Assembly (NCBI GenBank): GCA_903847605.1
Contig: CAINED010000003.1
Coordinates: 39,001 to 103,000, forward strand
Reading direction: 5' to 3'
Length of the DNA: 64,000 bases
DNA from: an uncultured Hyphomicrobiales bacterium
GTDB lineage: Bacteria; Pseudomonadota; Alphaproteobacteria; Rhizobiales; Beijerinckiaceae
Both the position numbers and the translations under genes were made by a program. Position 1 is the stretch's first letter, and the number at the start of each line of letters is the position of its first letter. Of this stretch, positions 26,786-35,923 are shown one piece after another. The notes under the pieces were generated by a model. That model worked only from the letters and a program-made list of their open reading frames with translations. It was not told the origin of the DNA and made no database searches.

Positions 26786-27571
26786 TTAGCCGATGAAGCC
26801 GTTCAAGACCTTTGCAAACGCTTCCGGCTGCTCGATATGCGGGAAGTGCCCCGCCGCAGCAATGGTTTCGAATTTCGCGCCCGGGATCAGGCCCGCATAG
26901 GCCTTGCCATAGGACGCCTTTGTCAGCCCGTCATTCTCGCCCCAGACGACGAGCGTCGGAACGTCGATGCGGTGCAGGCGCCGCTTCAGCTTGGGATTGT
27001 GCATATAGGGTTCCCAGCAAAAGCGCGCGAAGGTTTCGATATTCTGCGCAACGACGGTGAGCTGGTCGTCGTTCATGGAGGCGAAATCGCGCTTGCCCTT
27101 TTCGACATCGTGCCACTTGAGCGCAGCGACCTTCTGCGGATGCAGGACCCACATGTCTTCGATATCGACATCGAAGGGTCCGCCAATCTTCACGCCATAG
27201 GCGTCGACGAGAACAAGTTTCGAGATGCGACGCGTGTCCTTCGTCGCAATTTCGGCAGCGATCCATCCGCCCAGCGAGAAGCCGACGACAATGACATCGT
27301 TGAGCCCGAGCGTGGCAAGAAGATCGAGATAGACATAGGCGATATCGTCGGGATTGGTCATCCAATCCGGGCGCGGCGAGCGGCCGAAGCCGGGCGCGGA
27401 AGGGATAATCACCTGATATTTTTTCGCGAGATCGTCGACGAGCGGCGATGCGTTCTCAAGCTGCTCTTCGCTGGAAAGGAACAGCAACGGCTTGCCGGTG
27501 CCGCGGATGTCGACCTCGATCTCGACGCCGCCCACCTTCATGGTTTTCGTATTCGCTTCGGCTACCGCCAT
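26786..27571 (-). CDS. Alpha/beta hydrolase
   Basis: 261 residues. PLLFLSSEEQLENASPLVDDLA forms the first strand and cap, VGFSLGGWIA the nucleophile elbow with a canonical GxSxG (Ser), LVVWGENDGLTK the acid strand and AAGHFPHIEQPE the catalytic His. It resembles the other hydrolase at 24720 in size but not closely in sequence. It is the first gene after ribBX on this strand, 71 bases downstream, and 60 bases before the LLM gene. It may hydrolyse esters or ring-cleavage products; the substrate is unknown. Confidence 0.9.
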   Translation of the reverse strand: MAVAEANTKTMKVGGVEIEVDIRGTGKPLLFLSSEEQLENASPLVDDLAKKYQVIIPSAPGFGRSPRPDWMTNPDDIAYVYLDLLATLGLNDVIVVGFSLGGWIAAEIATKDTRRISKLVLVDAYGVKIGGPFDVDIEDMWVLHPQKVAALKWHDVEKGKRDFASMNDDQLTVVAQNIETFARFCWEPYMHNPKLKRRLHRIDVPTLVVWGENDGLTKASYGKAYAGLIPGAKFETIAAAGHFPHIEQPEAFAKVLNGFIG

Positions 27572-27590
27572 CCTCGATCTCCCTATTTTG

Positions 27591-27610
27591 CCTGCGGCTG
27601 TTGCCGCAGG
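27591..27610. terminator. Hairpin after ribBX
   Basis: CCTGCGGC (27591-27598) and GCCGCAGG (27603-27610) form an eight-base-pair stem with a four-base loop, just after the ribBX stop on the minus strand. There is no clear T-tract on that strand, so it may only attenuate transcription into the hydrolase gene. Confidence 0.45.
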
Positions 27611-27642
27611 TTGCCTTTTCGGCGTTTGAATTCCGTTTCGAA

Positions 27643-28803
27643 TTATCTCCCCGCAAGCTCGAGCGGTATGGCCTGCTGGCCGTGAATGTGAATGCCGTAA
27701 CCTTCGAGGCCGACGATGCGCTGCTGGCTGTTTGTCAGCATGATCATGTTGCGCACGCCGATATCGAGCAGGATCTGCGCGCCGACGCCGAACTGGCGCA
27801 ACACTTCAATCGGCTGGCGCTGATGCTCGCCCTCGCGTTCGGCGAGTGCGCGGCTCATGAAATTTTCGTTGGGATCGCGCATGAGAACGATCACACCGCG
27901 ATTGGCCGTGGCGATCATGCGCATGCAGGCTTCGAGTTCGCCGCCGCGCGGACGCGGCGCCGCGCCGAAGAAGGCCGCGGGTGTCGTGTCGCCGAGACCA
28001 TCGGCAAAGATGTTCGACTGGTGTACGCGCACGAGCACCGGTTCGTCGCCGGAAACATTGCCGCGGATCAGCGCGATATGTTCGACCGCGCCGATCTTGT
28101 TGCGGTAGACGCGCATCTCGAACTCGCCACCGAAGCGGCTGTTGATTTTGCTGACGCCGACCAGATCGATCAGTTTTTCATTGCGGCGGCGATACTGGAT
28201 GAGATCCGCGATGGTTGCGATCTTGAGGCCGTGCAACTGCGCGAAAGGCACGAGATCCGGCATGCGGGCCATCGTGCCGTCATCGTTCATGATCTCGCAG
28301 ATCACGCCGGACGGATTGAGCCCGGCAAGGCGGGATATGTCCACGGCGGCTTCGGTATGGCCGGTGCGCACAAGGACGCCGCCTTCCTGCGCGACCAGCG
28401 GAAAGATATGGCCGGGCGAAACGATGTCGTGCCGGCCCTTCTTCGGGTCGATGGCGGTTAGCACGGTGTGGGCGCGGTCGGCGGCGGAAATGCCGGTCGT
28501 CACGCCCTCGCGCGCCTCGATGGATACGGTGAAGGCGGTGGAGTGCCGCGCCTGATTCTTGCGCGCCATCAGATCGAGGCCGAGTTCCTCGGTGCGATGC
28601 TGTGTCATCGACAGGCAGATCAGGCCGCGGCCGTGCTTGGCCATGAAGTTGATGATTTCCGGCGTCACCTTTTCGGCGGGGATGACCAGATCGCCCTCGT
28701 TCTCGCGATCTTCGTCGTCGACCAGAATGAACATCTTGCCGGCCTTGGCGTCGTCTATCACCTCTTCGACAGAGGACAGCCAGGCATGGTGTTCGGGGGA
28801 CAT
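27643..28803 (-). CDS. ribB: 3,4-dihydroxy-2-butanone-4-phosphate synthase with degenerate GTP cyclohydrolase II domain (RibBX type)
   Basis: 386 residues. The N-terminal RibB domain is intact: [11 protein letters not shown] near residues 29-39, SPGHIFPL near 129-136 and [10 protein letters not shown] near 146-155, so it should convert ribulose 5-phosphate to the four-carbon riboflavin precursor. The C-terminal half (about 215-386) has the RibA fold but lacks the zinc cysteines: where GxCxxGDxxxSxxCDCG is expected it reads [18 protein letters not shown]. The YRQEGRGIG-type loop is also replaced, by [10 protein letters not shown]. It is therefore probably inactive as cyclohydrolase, as described for rhizobial RibBX. 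No FMN riboswitch is recognisable upstream. Confidence 0.93.
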   Translation of the reverse strand: MSPEHHAWLSSVEEVIDDAKAGKMFILVDDEDRENEGDLVIPAEKVTPEIINFMAKHGRGLICLSMTQHRTEELGLDLMARKNQARHSTAFTVSIEAREGVTTGISAADRAHTVLTAIDPKKGRHDIVSPGHIFPLVAQEGGVLVRTGHTEAAVDISRLAGLNPSGVICEIMNDDGTMARMPDLVPFAQLHGLKIATIADLIQYRRRNEKLIDLVGVSKINSRFGGEFEMRVYRNKIGAVEHIALIRGNVSGDEPVLVRVHQSNIFADGLGDTTPAAFFGAAPRPRGGELEACMRMIATANRGVIVLMRDPNENFMSRALAEREGEHQRQPIEVLRQFGVGAQILLDIGVRNMIMLTNSQQRIVGLEGYGIHIHGQQAIPLELAGR

Positions 28804-29066
28804 TCAAAATCCTCTTTTTACGCCGCTAGTTACGCCCCGGCAGCACGCATTTCCGTTTCAAGGCCGCCAACGGCGGGCCGGGCAGTTCGTTCTATCCATC
28901 CCCGGCAGGGGGTCAAGGGCGCTAAGCCGCGCACCCGAGGCGCCCTGGCGCACGAGCGCCGGGCTGGCTATCGGCGGTTCACGCCGTCAATATGGTTCCC
29001 GGCCGATGGCCGGCAAGATGCCGGGCCGCCGGGCCGCCGGGCCGAATATTTCCGGAGAAAATGCTC

Positions 29067-29687
29067 ATGGTAACCCTGTGCCACGCCCCCGGCACCTGCT
29101 CGATGGGAATTCACGTCATTCTCGAAGAAATCGGCAAGCCCTACGAAATCAGGAAGATCGATTTCCCAAATCAGGCCCAGTACAAGCCCGAATACACGGC
29201 GATCAACCCGAAATCCAAGGTGCCCGTGCTGATCCGCGACGACGGTTCGGTCCTGACGGAATGGCCGGCCATCGCCATGTGGCTCGCGTTGACGAACCCG
29301 GACAAGAAGCTGGTCCCGGCCGATACCGAGGGCATGATCCGCGCCCAGGAAGCCATCGCCTATGCGACGGCGACCGTCCACATGCAGGCATGGACGCGCA
29401 TCTGGCGCACGCCGATCTATTCCGAGATCGAGAGCGAGCACCCGAGGATCAAAGATCGCGGCAAGGAGATGTTCGCCAAGGGCATGTCGATCTACGACAG
29501 GCAACTGGATGGAAAGGACTGGCTGCTCGGCGATTTCTCGATCGCAGATTGCGCCCTTTATTTTCTGGAAGTCTGGGCTGTGGAACGCGGCAATATCCCG
29601 CTCCCGGCCAATGTCGCCGCCCATTACGAGCGCATGAAGCAACGCCCCTCCGTGCAGGCCTCCCGCAAATATGACGGTTTTGCCTGA
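29067..29687 (+). CDS. Glutathione S-transferase family protein
   Basis: 206 residues; ATG 29067 is best spaced from GGAG at 29054-29057, with ATG 29061 as alternative. The thioredoxin-like N-terminal domain starts [21 protein letters not shown], with the Cys/Ser of TCSMG as the likely glutathione-activating residue of beta- or theta-like classes. [12 protein letters not shown] is the cis-proline segment. The helical C-terminal domain contains [14 protein letters not shown], the conserved N-capping box. It probably detoxifies electrophiles or acts as a reductase. It is convergent with mscL across a hairpin at 29699-29722. Confidence 0.93.
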   Translation: MVTLCHAPGTCSMGIHVILEEIGKPYEIRKIDFPNQAQYKPEYTAINPKSKVPVLIRDDGSVLTEWPAIAMWLALTNPDKKLVPADTEGMIRAQEAIAYATATVHMQAWTRIWRTPIYSEIESEHPRIKDRGKEMFAKGMSIYDRQLDGKDWLLGDFSIADCALYFLEVWAVERGNIPLPANVAAHYERMKQRPSVQASRKYDGFA

Positions 29688-29698
29688 CGGGCGGCTTT

Positions 29699-29722
29699 CC
29701 GTCCCGGTCTGCGCCGGGACGG
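29699..29722. terminator. Hairpin between convergent gst and mscL
   Basis: CCGTCCCGG (29699-29707) and CCGGGACGG (29714-29722) form a perfect nine-base-pair stem with a six-base loop between two convergent stops. No strong T-tract, but its position suggests a bidirectional terminator. Confidence 0.55.
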
Positions 29723-29738
29723 GAGCAGCGGTCGCAGC

Positions 29739-30164
29739 TTATTTCTTGGCCAGCAGGTCGCGAATTTGCTCGAGCAGAACTTCCGAACGCGGCGGCGCTG
29801 GCGGTTCGGCCGGCGCGGCGGGAGCGGCCGCTTCCTTCCGCTTCATCGTGTTCATCGCTTTCACGATCAGGAAGAGCACGAAGGCGATGATAAGGAAATT
29901 CACGCTCACAGTGACGAAATTGCCCCATGCGAGCACCGCGCCTTCTTTCCTCGCGTCGGCCAGGGCAGGCGATTTCACCGCCGCGGACAATGGCAGGAAG
30001 AAATTCGAAAAATCGACGTTGCCGAAGATGCGGCCGATGACCGGCATGATGATGTCGTTGACGAGCGATTCGACGATTTTGCCGAAGGCGGCCCCGATGA
30101 TGACGCCAATGGCAAGGTCGACGACATTGCCTTTCATGGCGAATTCTTTGAATTCCTTCAACAT
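29739..30164 (-). CDS. mscL: Large-conductance mechanosensitive channel MscL
   Basis: 141 residues. The ATG at 30164 is preceded by AGGAGG; the frame is open further upstream but noncoding. The N-terminal amphipathic helix and first membrane helix ([20 protein letters not shown]) are canonical, with the gate-lining segment, the periplasmic loop and the second helix ([20 protein letters not shown]), then a charged C-terminal helix after a Pro/Ala linker. It opens under high membrane tension to release solutes during osmotic downshock. Pentameric in the inner membrane. Confidence 0.97.
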   Translation of the reverse strand: MLKEFKEFAMKGNVVDLAIGVIIGAAFGKIVESLVNDIIMPVIGRIFGNVDFSNFFLPLSAAVKSPALADARKEGAVLAWGNFVTVSVNFLIIAFVLFLIVKAMNTMKRKEAAAPAAPAEPPAPPRSEVLLEQIRDLLAKK

Positions 30165-30344
30165 TTTAACCTCCTGAAATTGTTGTCTTTTACCCGCCAA
30201 GGGCGTGTCGGCGAGTTTCACGGCCAAGAGCGTTGTCAAGCTAGGCGCTGGCGCAGGTGCTGGCAATTCTTTTCATCCGAAAGCCGTATCACAGCCACCC
30301 TCCGTCGGTGCTAGACTGTATTCGAACCAGGGTAGGGATCGAGC

Positions 30345-33300
30345 ATGAACGCCGGCTGGATCGCGGTGATGACCGCGCTCCTTTACATCTGCGCTCTCTT
30401 CGCTGTGGCGCATATTGGCGACCGGCAGGGGCACCGGCTCATGCAGTCGCGGGCGCGGCCGGTGATCTATGCCCTGACGCTCGGCGTCTACTGCACGTCG
30501 TGGACCTTTTTCGGCTCGGTGGGCCTTGCATCCACCAGCGGCCTCGATTTCCTGCCGACCTATATCGGGCCCTTCATCGTGATCGGGCTTCTGTTCCCGT
30601 TCATTCTGAAAATCCTGCGCGTCGCCAAGGGCCAGAACATCACCTCCGTCGCCGACTTTCTCGGCTCGCGCTACGGCAAGTCTGAAAAGGTCGCGGCGCT
30701 CGTTGCGCTGATCGCCGTGATCGGCGCCGTTCCGTATATCGCTTTGCAATTGAAAGCGGTCGCCTCGACTGTATCCATGACGCTCGTATCGCTCGAGGCG
30801 GGTCGCGCCGTTGCGGGCTCTGCGAGTTCGCCAACGCTGCTGCTCGTCACCGCAGCCATTCTCGCCGGCTTCGCCATGGCGTTCGGCACGCGTCATATCG
30901 ATGCGACGGAACATCAGGACGGCCTCGTCATCGCCATCGCCATGGAATCGGTGGTGAAGCTCGCCGCATTCCTTGCTGTCGGCGTCTTCGTCACATGGGG
31001 CATGTTCAACGGCTTCGGCGATCTCAGCCAGAAGGCGATCGCCGATCCCGCCATCAAGGCCGTCGTTAGCAAACAGCCGGACGCGGAAACATGGGTGACG
31101 ATCACGCTCCTGTCGGCGTGTTGTATCCTGCTGCTGCCGCGCCAATTCCACGTCACGGTCGTCGAAAACCGTGACGAAAGGGACGTGAAGACCGCGGCAT
31201 GGCTGTTTCCGCTCTATCTCATCGCCATCAACATTTTCGTCATTCCGCTCGCGATTGCAGGGTTGTTGACGTTCGGTCCTGGTACGATCGATCGCGATAT
31301 GACAGTGCTGGCGCTCCCGCTGGAAGCGCAGAACGGAATCATGTCGGTTGTCGTTCTGATCGGCGGCCTCTCTGCCGCGACGGCAATGGTGATCGTCGCA
31401 TCGGTCGCATTGTCGATCATGGTCTCGAACGATCTCGTCATGCCCGTGCTTTTGCGCGGCGGCGGTATGCGCCGGAAGATGGAAGCCGGCAATCCTGCGA
31501 CGACGGTTCTCTTCGTGCGCCGCATCGCAATCGTCGTGATCCTGCTGCTGGCCTTTCTCTATCTGCGCTACTCGAGCGAATCCGCTCTCGTCTCCATCGG
31601 TCTGCTGTCCTTCGCCGCTGTGGCGCAAATTGCGCCCGCTTTTGTCGGCGGCATGTTCTGGCGGCGCGCCAATGCGCGCGGCGCGATGGCTGGTCTCGTC
31701 ACGGGAATTGGTCTGTGGGCCTATACATTGCTCCTGCCCTCGCTCGAACCGGCCTCCGGCGGACTGGCCTCACTCATCGTGAACGGGCCGCTCGGCATCG
31801 CGCCACTGAAACCGAATGCGCTGTTTGGTGTCGAACTGCCGCAACTCGTGCACGGCGTATTCTTTTCGCTGCTCGGCAACATCATCGCCTACGTCGGCTT
31901 CTCGCTGACGCGCAATTCCGCGCCTATCGAGCGCCTGCAAGCAAACATATTCGTGGGTCGCGAGCAGGGACCGATGGGCCAGACGCTGCGGCTCTGGAAC
32001 ACCAGCGTTACGGCCGCCGAACTCGAGGCCACCGTCGCGCGCTATCTCGGGGCGGAGCACACAAGACGCGCCTTCGAGGGTTTCCTGAGCTCGCGCGATC
32101 AGTCGCATGCCACCGACAAGGAAGCCGATATCCATCTCCTGCGCTTTGCCGAACATCTTCTCGCTTCGGCAATCGGCGCAGCGTCTTCGCGCCTCGTCCT
32201 TTCGCTTCTGCTGCGACGGCGCAATCTCTCGCGCGACGCCGCGCTGCGGCTGATCGACGAAGCTTCGGCCACGCTGCAGCAGAATCGCGATCTGCTGCAG
32301 CATGCTTTGGATCACGCGCGTCAGGGCATCACGGTTTTCGATCAGGACCTGCGCCTCATTTGCTGGAACCGCGAATTCCGCGATCTCTTCGACATCACCG
32401 GCGACGTTTTGCGCATCGGCATGGGTCTTGAGGAACTCGTTCGCTACAATGCGGAGCGCGGCATCTATGGCCCCGGCGGCACCGATTATCATATCGGCAC
32501 GCGGCTCGAACTTCTGGTCAACGAAACCGAACCCTTCCGCCTGCGGTTGCATCCGAGTCAGCGCGCCATCGAAATTCGTTCGGCGCGCATGCCCGACGGC
32601 GGCCTTGTGACGACCTATACCGACGTGTCGCAATCCGTGGCGCAGGAAGAAGCGCTCGAATTGCGCGTTCGCGAACGCACCGAACAGCTCGAAAAACTCA
32701 ACGAGGAACTGGCAAGAGCCAAGTCCCAGGCGGACGAAGCCAATCTGTCGAAAACGCGTTTTCTTGCCGCTGCTAGCCATGACATTTTGCAGCCCCTCAA
32801 TGCGGCGCGCCTTTATGCGACCTCGCTGGTCGAGCGTTCCGCGCGTGACAGCACGGGCTCGGATCAGAACGGGGAAATTCTGCGCAATCTCGACGGCTCT
32901 CTCGAATCCGTCGAGGAAATTCTCACCGCGCTTCTGGATATCTCGCGTCTCGATGCCGGTGCGATGAAAGCGGAGTTCACGGTTTTTCGCATTCAGGACG
33001 TGTTCGATCAGTTGCGCATCGAATTCGAGCCGCTGGCGCGCGAGAACGGCCTGAAACTGACCTTCGTTCCCTGCTCGCTCGGCGTTCGTTCGGATCGCAG
33101 ACTTTTGCGCCGCCTCCTCCAAAACCTCGTATCGAACGCCATCAAGTACACGCCGCAAGGCCGCGTTCTCGTCGGGTGCAGGCGCAGGGGCAAGGCGCTG
33201 TCGCTCGTTGTTTACGACACGGGCCTCGGCATTCCCGAATCGAAGCAGCAGGAAGTGTTCCGCGAATTCGAACGGCTCGCGCCGGCCATGCGTACGGCGC

Positions 33301-33866
33301 GCGGTCTCGGCCTCGGCCTTTCCATTGTCGAACGTATCAGCCGCGTCCTCGATCATTCCATCAACCTGCGCTCGCGGGTCGGCCGCGGCACCGCATTCTC
33401 CGTCGAAGTTCCGGTTGCGGAGCCGGCGAAAGTGGTGGCGCTGGAAACCGGCGAAAGCGCGCCATCGGCGCTGCATCCCCTGTCCGGAATGACGATACTT
33501 GCCATCGACAATGAACCGCGCATCCTGGAAGGCCTTCGCACGCTGCTCGAAGGCTGGGGCTGCCATATCATGACTGCAGCCGATCTCGACGAAGCCTGCG
33601 AGTTTATCGAGGAGCACGGCATAGTGCCGCAAGGCGTGATCGCCGACTATCATCTCGATCGCGGCGACGGCATCGAAACCATTCTCGCGCTGCGTGGCAT
33701 TTACGGCAGCGAGTTGCCGTCGGTTTTGATTACCGCAGATCGTACCGATGAAGTCCGCGACCGCGCAACGGGCTTCGGCATTCGCGTGCTGAACAAGCCT
33801 GTACGGCCTGCCGCGCTTCGCTCGCTTCTTTCGCAGTGGCGCATCATGCAACGCGCGGCGGAATAA
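30345..33866 (+). CDS. Hybrid sensor histidine kinase with sodium:solute symporter sensor domain, PAS and receiver
   Basis: 1173 residues. Residues 1 to about 530 are a solute:sodium symporter module with about 12-13 membrane helices. A PAS region follows (about 640-760, HARQGITVFDQDLRLICWN), then a coiled coil, the HisKA dimer with phospho-acceptor H812 in ASHDILQPL, the ATPase domain (N box LLQNLVSNAIKYTP, G1 box VYDTGLGIPESK) and a C-terminal receiver with acceptor D1101 in VIADYHLD and the Lys in VLNKPV. This is the layout of CrbS/NahK-type kinases, which sense or transport small carboxylates and control acetate or carbon use. No response-regulator gene is adjacent; a LuxR-type regulator is at 62924. 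Confidence 0.94.
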   Translation: MNAGWIAVMTALLYICALFAVAHIGDRQGHRLMQSRARPVIYALTLGVYCTSWTFFGSVGLASTSGLDFLPTYIGPFIVIGLLFPFILKILRVAKGQNITSVADFLGSRYGKSEKVAALVALIAVIGAVPYIALQLKAVASTVSMTLVSLEAGRAVAGSASSPTLLLVTAAILAGFAMAFGTRHIDATEHQDGLVIAIAMESVVKLAAFLAVGVFVTWGMFNGFGDLSQKAIADPAIKAVVSKQPDAETWVTITLLSACCILLLPRQFHVTVVENRDERDVKTAAWLFPLYLIAINIFVIPLAIAGLLTFGPGTIDRDMTVLALPLEAQNGIMSVVVLIGGLSAATAMVIVASVALSIMVSNDLVMPVLLRGGGMRRKMEAGNPATTVLFVRRIAIVVILLLAFLYLRYSSESALVSIGLLSFAAVAQIAPAFVGGMFWRRANARGAMAGLVTGIGLWAYTLLLPSLEPASGGLASLIVNGPLGIAPLKPNALFGVELPQLVHGVFFSLLGNIIAYVGFSLTRNSAPIERLQANIFVGREQGPMGQTLRLWNTSVTAAELEATVARYLGAEHTRRAFEGFLSSRDQSHATDKEADIHLLRFAEHLLASAIGAASSRLVLSLLLRRRNLSRDAALRLIDEASATLQQNRDLLQHALDHARQGITVFDQDLRLICWNREFRDLFDITGDVLRIGMGLEELVRYNAERGIYGPGGTDYHIGTRLELLVNETEPFRLRLHPSQRAIEIRSARMPDGGLVTTYTDVSQSVAQEEALELRVRERTEQLEKLNEELARAKSQADEANLSKTRFLAAASHDILQPLNAARLYATSLVERSARDSTGSDQNGEILRNLDGSLESVEEILTALLDISRLDAGAMKAEFTVFRIQDVFDQLRIEFEPLARENGLKLTFVPCSLGVRSDRRLLRRLLQNLVSNAIKYTPQGRVLVGCRRRGKALSLVVYDTGLGIPESKQQEVFREFERLAPAMRTARGLGLGLSIVERISRVLDHSINLRSRVGRGTAFSVEVPVAEPAKVVALETGESAPSALHPLSGMTILAIDNEPRILEGLRTLLEGWGCHIMTAADLDEACEFIEEHGIVPQGVIADYHLDRGDGIETILALRGIYGSELPSVLITADRTDEVRDRATGFGIRVLNKPVRPAALRSLLSQWRIMQRAAE

Positions 33867-33869
33867 CTG

Positions 33870-34718
33870 TCAGGCTGGCGTCACGCCGCGCTTGCGGAAA
33901 AAGTCTGCATAGACGTTGCGCCAGTCTTCCCCAGGTGAGAAAATGCGGGGCAGATCTTCGGGTTGCGGTTTCTCATCGGGCACGGCGAGCACATTCATGT
34001 CACCGCTAGCTCCAAAAACATTCGTTTGATTGTTCCGGAAATTTTCCTGGCTGAAGAAAAATGCAAAATGCCAATAGCAATGCCAACCATTGTCCAAAAG
34101 CCACTGCAGGCATTCTTCGGTGCCTGGAATTCGCTTTGCTTCAAAATAAAGAACGGGGCGCAGGTTTTGAATATGGCCTCTCGCACCGCTTAGTACACGC
34201 GATTCCAAGCCTTCGACATCCAGCTTTATTAGCGCGCAGGAATTCAATTCGATTTCGTCGAGCCGAAATACCGGAACCTGCACACCTTCTTTAGCAAGTG
34301 TCATTGCACCGAAATTTTCCTCTGAAAACAAATCGGGGGCAGCGATACGGCTCCAGCCAGTCTTGTCCGCGAGTGCAGCCGCATGAGTTCGCACATGCAG
34401 TATCCCGTTTAACGTCAACGACGTTTGCAAAAGTTGAGCGACCTTGGGTTGTGGCTCGAAGGCTAGCACTGCTCCGGAATTGCCTGTCGCGCGGGCGAGC
34501 GCCAGAACCGTCGTCCCTAGATTGGCGCCAATGTCGACAACCGTATCTCCACGCTTGACGAACCGCGCCATCAGGCGGTTCTCACCCTCCGCAAATTCGC
34601 CATATAGAGCAAGTGAACGACCAATTATCTTGTCCGAGCACGGCCACACCATCCGACCGTGTCGGCAGGGGGCCATAACGATCGGACTCTTGTTGCCTTC
34701 GATGGAGCTTTCGGTCAT
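33870..34718 (-). CDS. FkbM-family SAM-dependent methyltransferase
   Basis: 282 residues, AT-richer than its neighbours. The SAM-binding motif GDTVVDIGANLGTTVLALA and FEPQPKVAQLLQTSLTLNGI are diagnostic of FkbM methyltransferases, which O-methylate sugars, polyketides or glycan components. ALIKLDVEGLESRVLSGA is the conserved acidic strand of the family. It is convergent with the hybrid kinase gene (four bases apart) and not linked to a glycan cluster here, so its substrate is unknown. Composition suggests later acquisition. Confidence 0.87.
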   Translation of the reverse strand: MTESSIEGNKSPIVMAPCRHGRMVWPCSDKIIGRSLALYGEFAEGENRLMARFVKRGDTVVDIGANLGTTVLALARATGNSGAVLAFEPQPKVAQLLQTSLTLNGILHVRTHAAALADKTGWSRIAAPDLFSEENFGAMTLAKEGVQVPVFRLDEIELNSCALIKLDVEGLESRVLSGARGHIQNLRPVLYFEAKRIPGTEECLQWLLDNGWHCYWHFAFFFSQENFRNNQTNVFGASGDMNVLAVPDEKPQPEDLPRIFSPGEDWRNVYADFFRKRGVTPA

Positions 34719-34753
34719 TCAGTCCACCCGCTCAAATACAAGTAGAGATAATT

Positions 34754-35869
34754 CTACACGATCGCGCGGCTTTCCTTCGCGGCGGGCCAGGCCCCGGCCT
34801 TGACGCGCTGATATTGCGGCGGCGGCAAGAGCGGCGCGCCGAGAACTTCGGCCGCGTGCCAGCCCCAGTTGGAATCGTCGAGGAAGGCTCGCGCCAGCGC
34901 AACCTGATCGACCGCGCCTGATGCGACGATCTCTTCCGCATGTTTCGGGCCGGCGATATAGCCGACAGTGCGCGTGACGATTCCGGTTTCCCTCTTCACC
35001 CGTGCGGCGCGTTCGACGTTGAAGCCGGGACCGAGCGCCGGACGCCCTCCTGGCACGATATTGCCGGAGCTGACGCAAACGTAATCGACGCCCCGCGCCT
35101 TCAACTCGGCCGCAAGTTGCACGGCGTCATCGGGACTAAGCCCGTCGTCCACGAAATCCGTGCTGTTGATCCGCGCCCCCAGTGCGATGTGCGAAGGTGT
35201 CGCTGCGCGAACCGCTTCGGCGACGGCGAGCGGAAAGCGCAGGCGCTTCTCCTGCGTGCCGCCCCAGTCGTCGGTGCGCTTGTTGGTGAGCGGCGAGTGG
35301 AACTGGTGGATGAGATAGCCATGCGCAGCATGAATTTCGAGAAGGTCGAAGCCCGCATTCACGGCCCGCTTTGCCGCGGAGGCGAAGGCGGCGACGATTT
35401 CCCGGATATCCGCGTCGCTGAGTTCGCGTGGCGCGGGAATGTCGTTGCCGAAGGGAATGGCCGAGGGCGCAACGGTTTGCCACGCGCCCTTCTCCGGTGT
35501 CAGCGCTGCGCCGCGATCCCAGGGGTAGGGCGTCGAGGCCTTGCGGCCGGCGTGACAAAGCTGGATGCCAAGCTTGAAGCCGGGCATGTCGTATTTGCGC
35601 GCTGCGGCGACGGCGCGCGCGAGCGCTTTCTCGTTCTCGTCCGAATAGAGCCCGAGGCATCCCGGCGATATGCGCCCGTCGCGCGTGACGCCGGTCGCCT
35701 CCATCACCGCTAGCCCTGCGCCGGACATGCCAAAGCGGCAGAGATGCTGGATGTGGAAATCGCTCGCCGAGCCATCGTCGGCCGAATACATGCACATCGG
35801 CGAAATCGCGATGCGATTTGGGACTTCAATGGGACCGATCTGCAATGGCGTAAATAGTTTCGATGACAC
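34754..35869 (-). CDS. NADH:flavin oxidoreductase, Old Yellow Enzyme family
   Basis: 371 residues, FMN-binding TIM barrel. The start MSSKLFTPLQIGPIEVPNRIAISPMCMYSADDG is typical of the YqjM-like (thermophilic-like) OYE class, in which Cys of the PMCMY segment tunes FMN. GFDLLEIHAAHGYLIHQFHSPLTNKRTD contains the His pair binding the substrate and FMN. It reduces activated carbon-carbon double bonds with NAD(P)H. It is the last gene of the beta-oxidation operon, so reduction of an unsaturated acyl or related enone may be its job; that is inference. Confidence 0.93.
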   Translation of the reverse strand: MSSKLFTPLQIGPIEVPNRIAISPMCMYSADDGSASDFHIQHLCRFGMSGAGLAVMEATGVTRDGRISPGCLGLYSDENEKALARAVAAARKYDMPGFKLGIQLCHAGRKASTPYPWDRGAALTPEKGAWQTVAPSAIPFGNDIPAPRELSDADIREIVAAFASAAKRAVNAGFDLLEIHAAHGYLIHQFHSPLTNKRTDDWGGTQEKRLRFPLAVAEAVRAATPSHIALGARINSTDFVDDGLSPDDAVQLAAELKARGVDYVCVSSGNIVPGGRPALGPGFNVERAARVKRETGIVTRTVGYIAGPKHAEEIVASGAVDQVALARAFLDDSNWGWHAAEVLGAPLLPPPQYQRVKAGAWPAAKESRAIV

Positions 35870-35923
35870 GCGCGCCTCCCCGATGTTGTTTGCAGCTTCT
35901 ATCCGGCAACAGGGTGCAAACAG

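Noticed and set aside
28804..29066. Possible FMN riboswitch upstream of ribBX
   Set aside because: I looked for the conserved FMN-aptamer segments on the minus strand and did not find them.
31770..33851. 693-codon open frame opposite the hybrid kinase
   Set aside because: Antisense to the kinase, whose motifs are intact; composition is that of a shadow frame.
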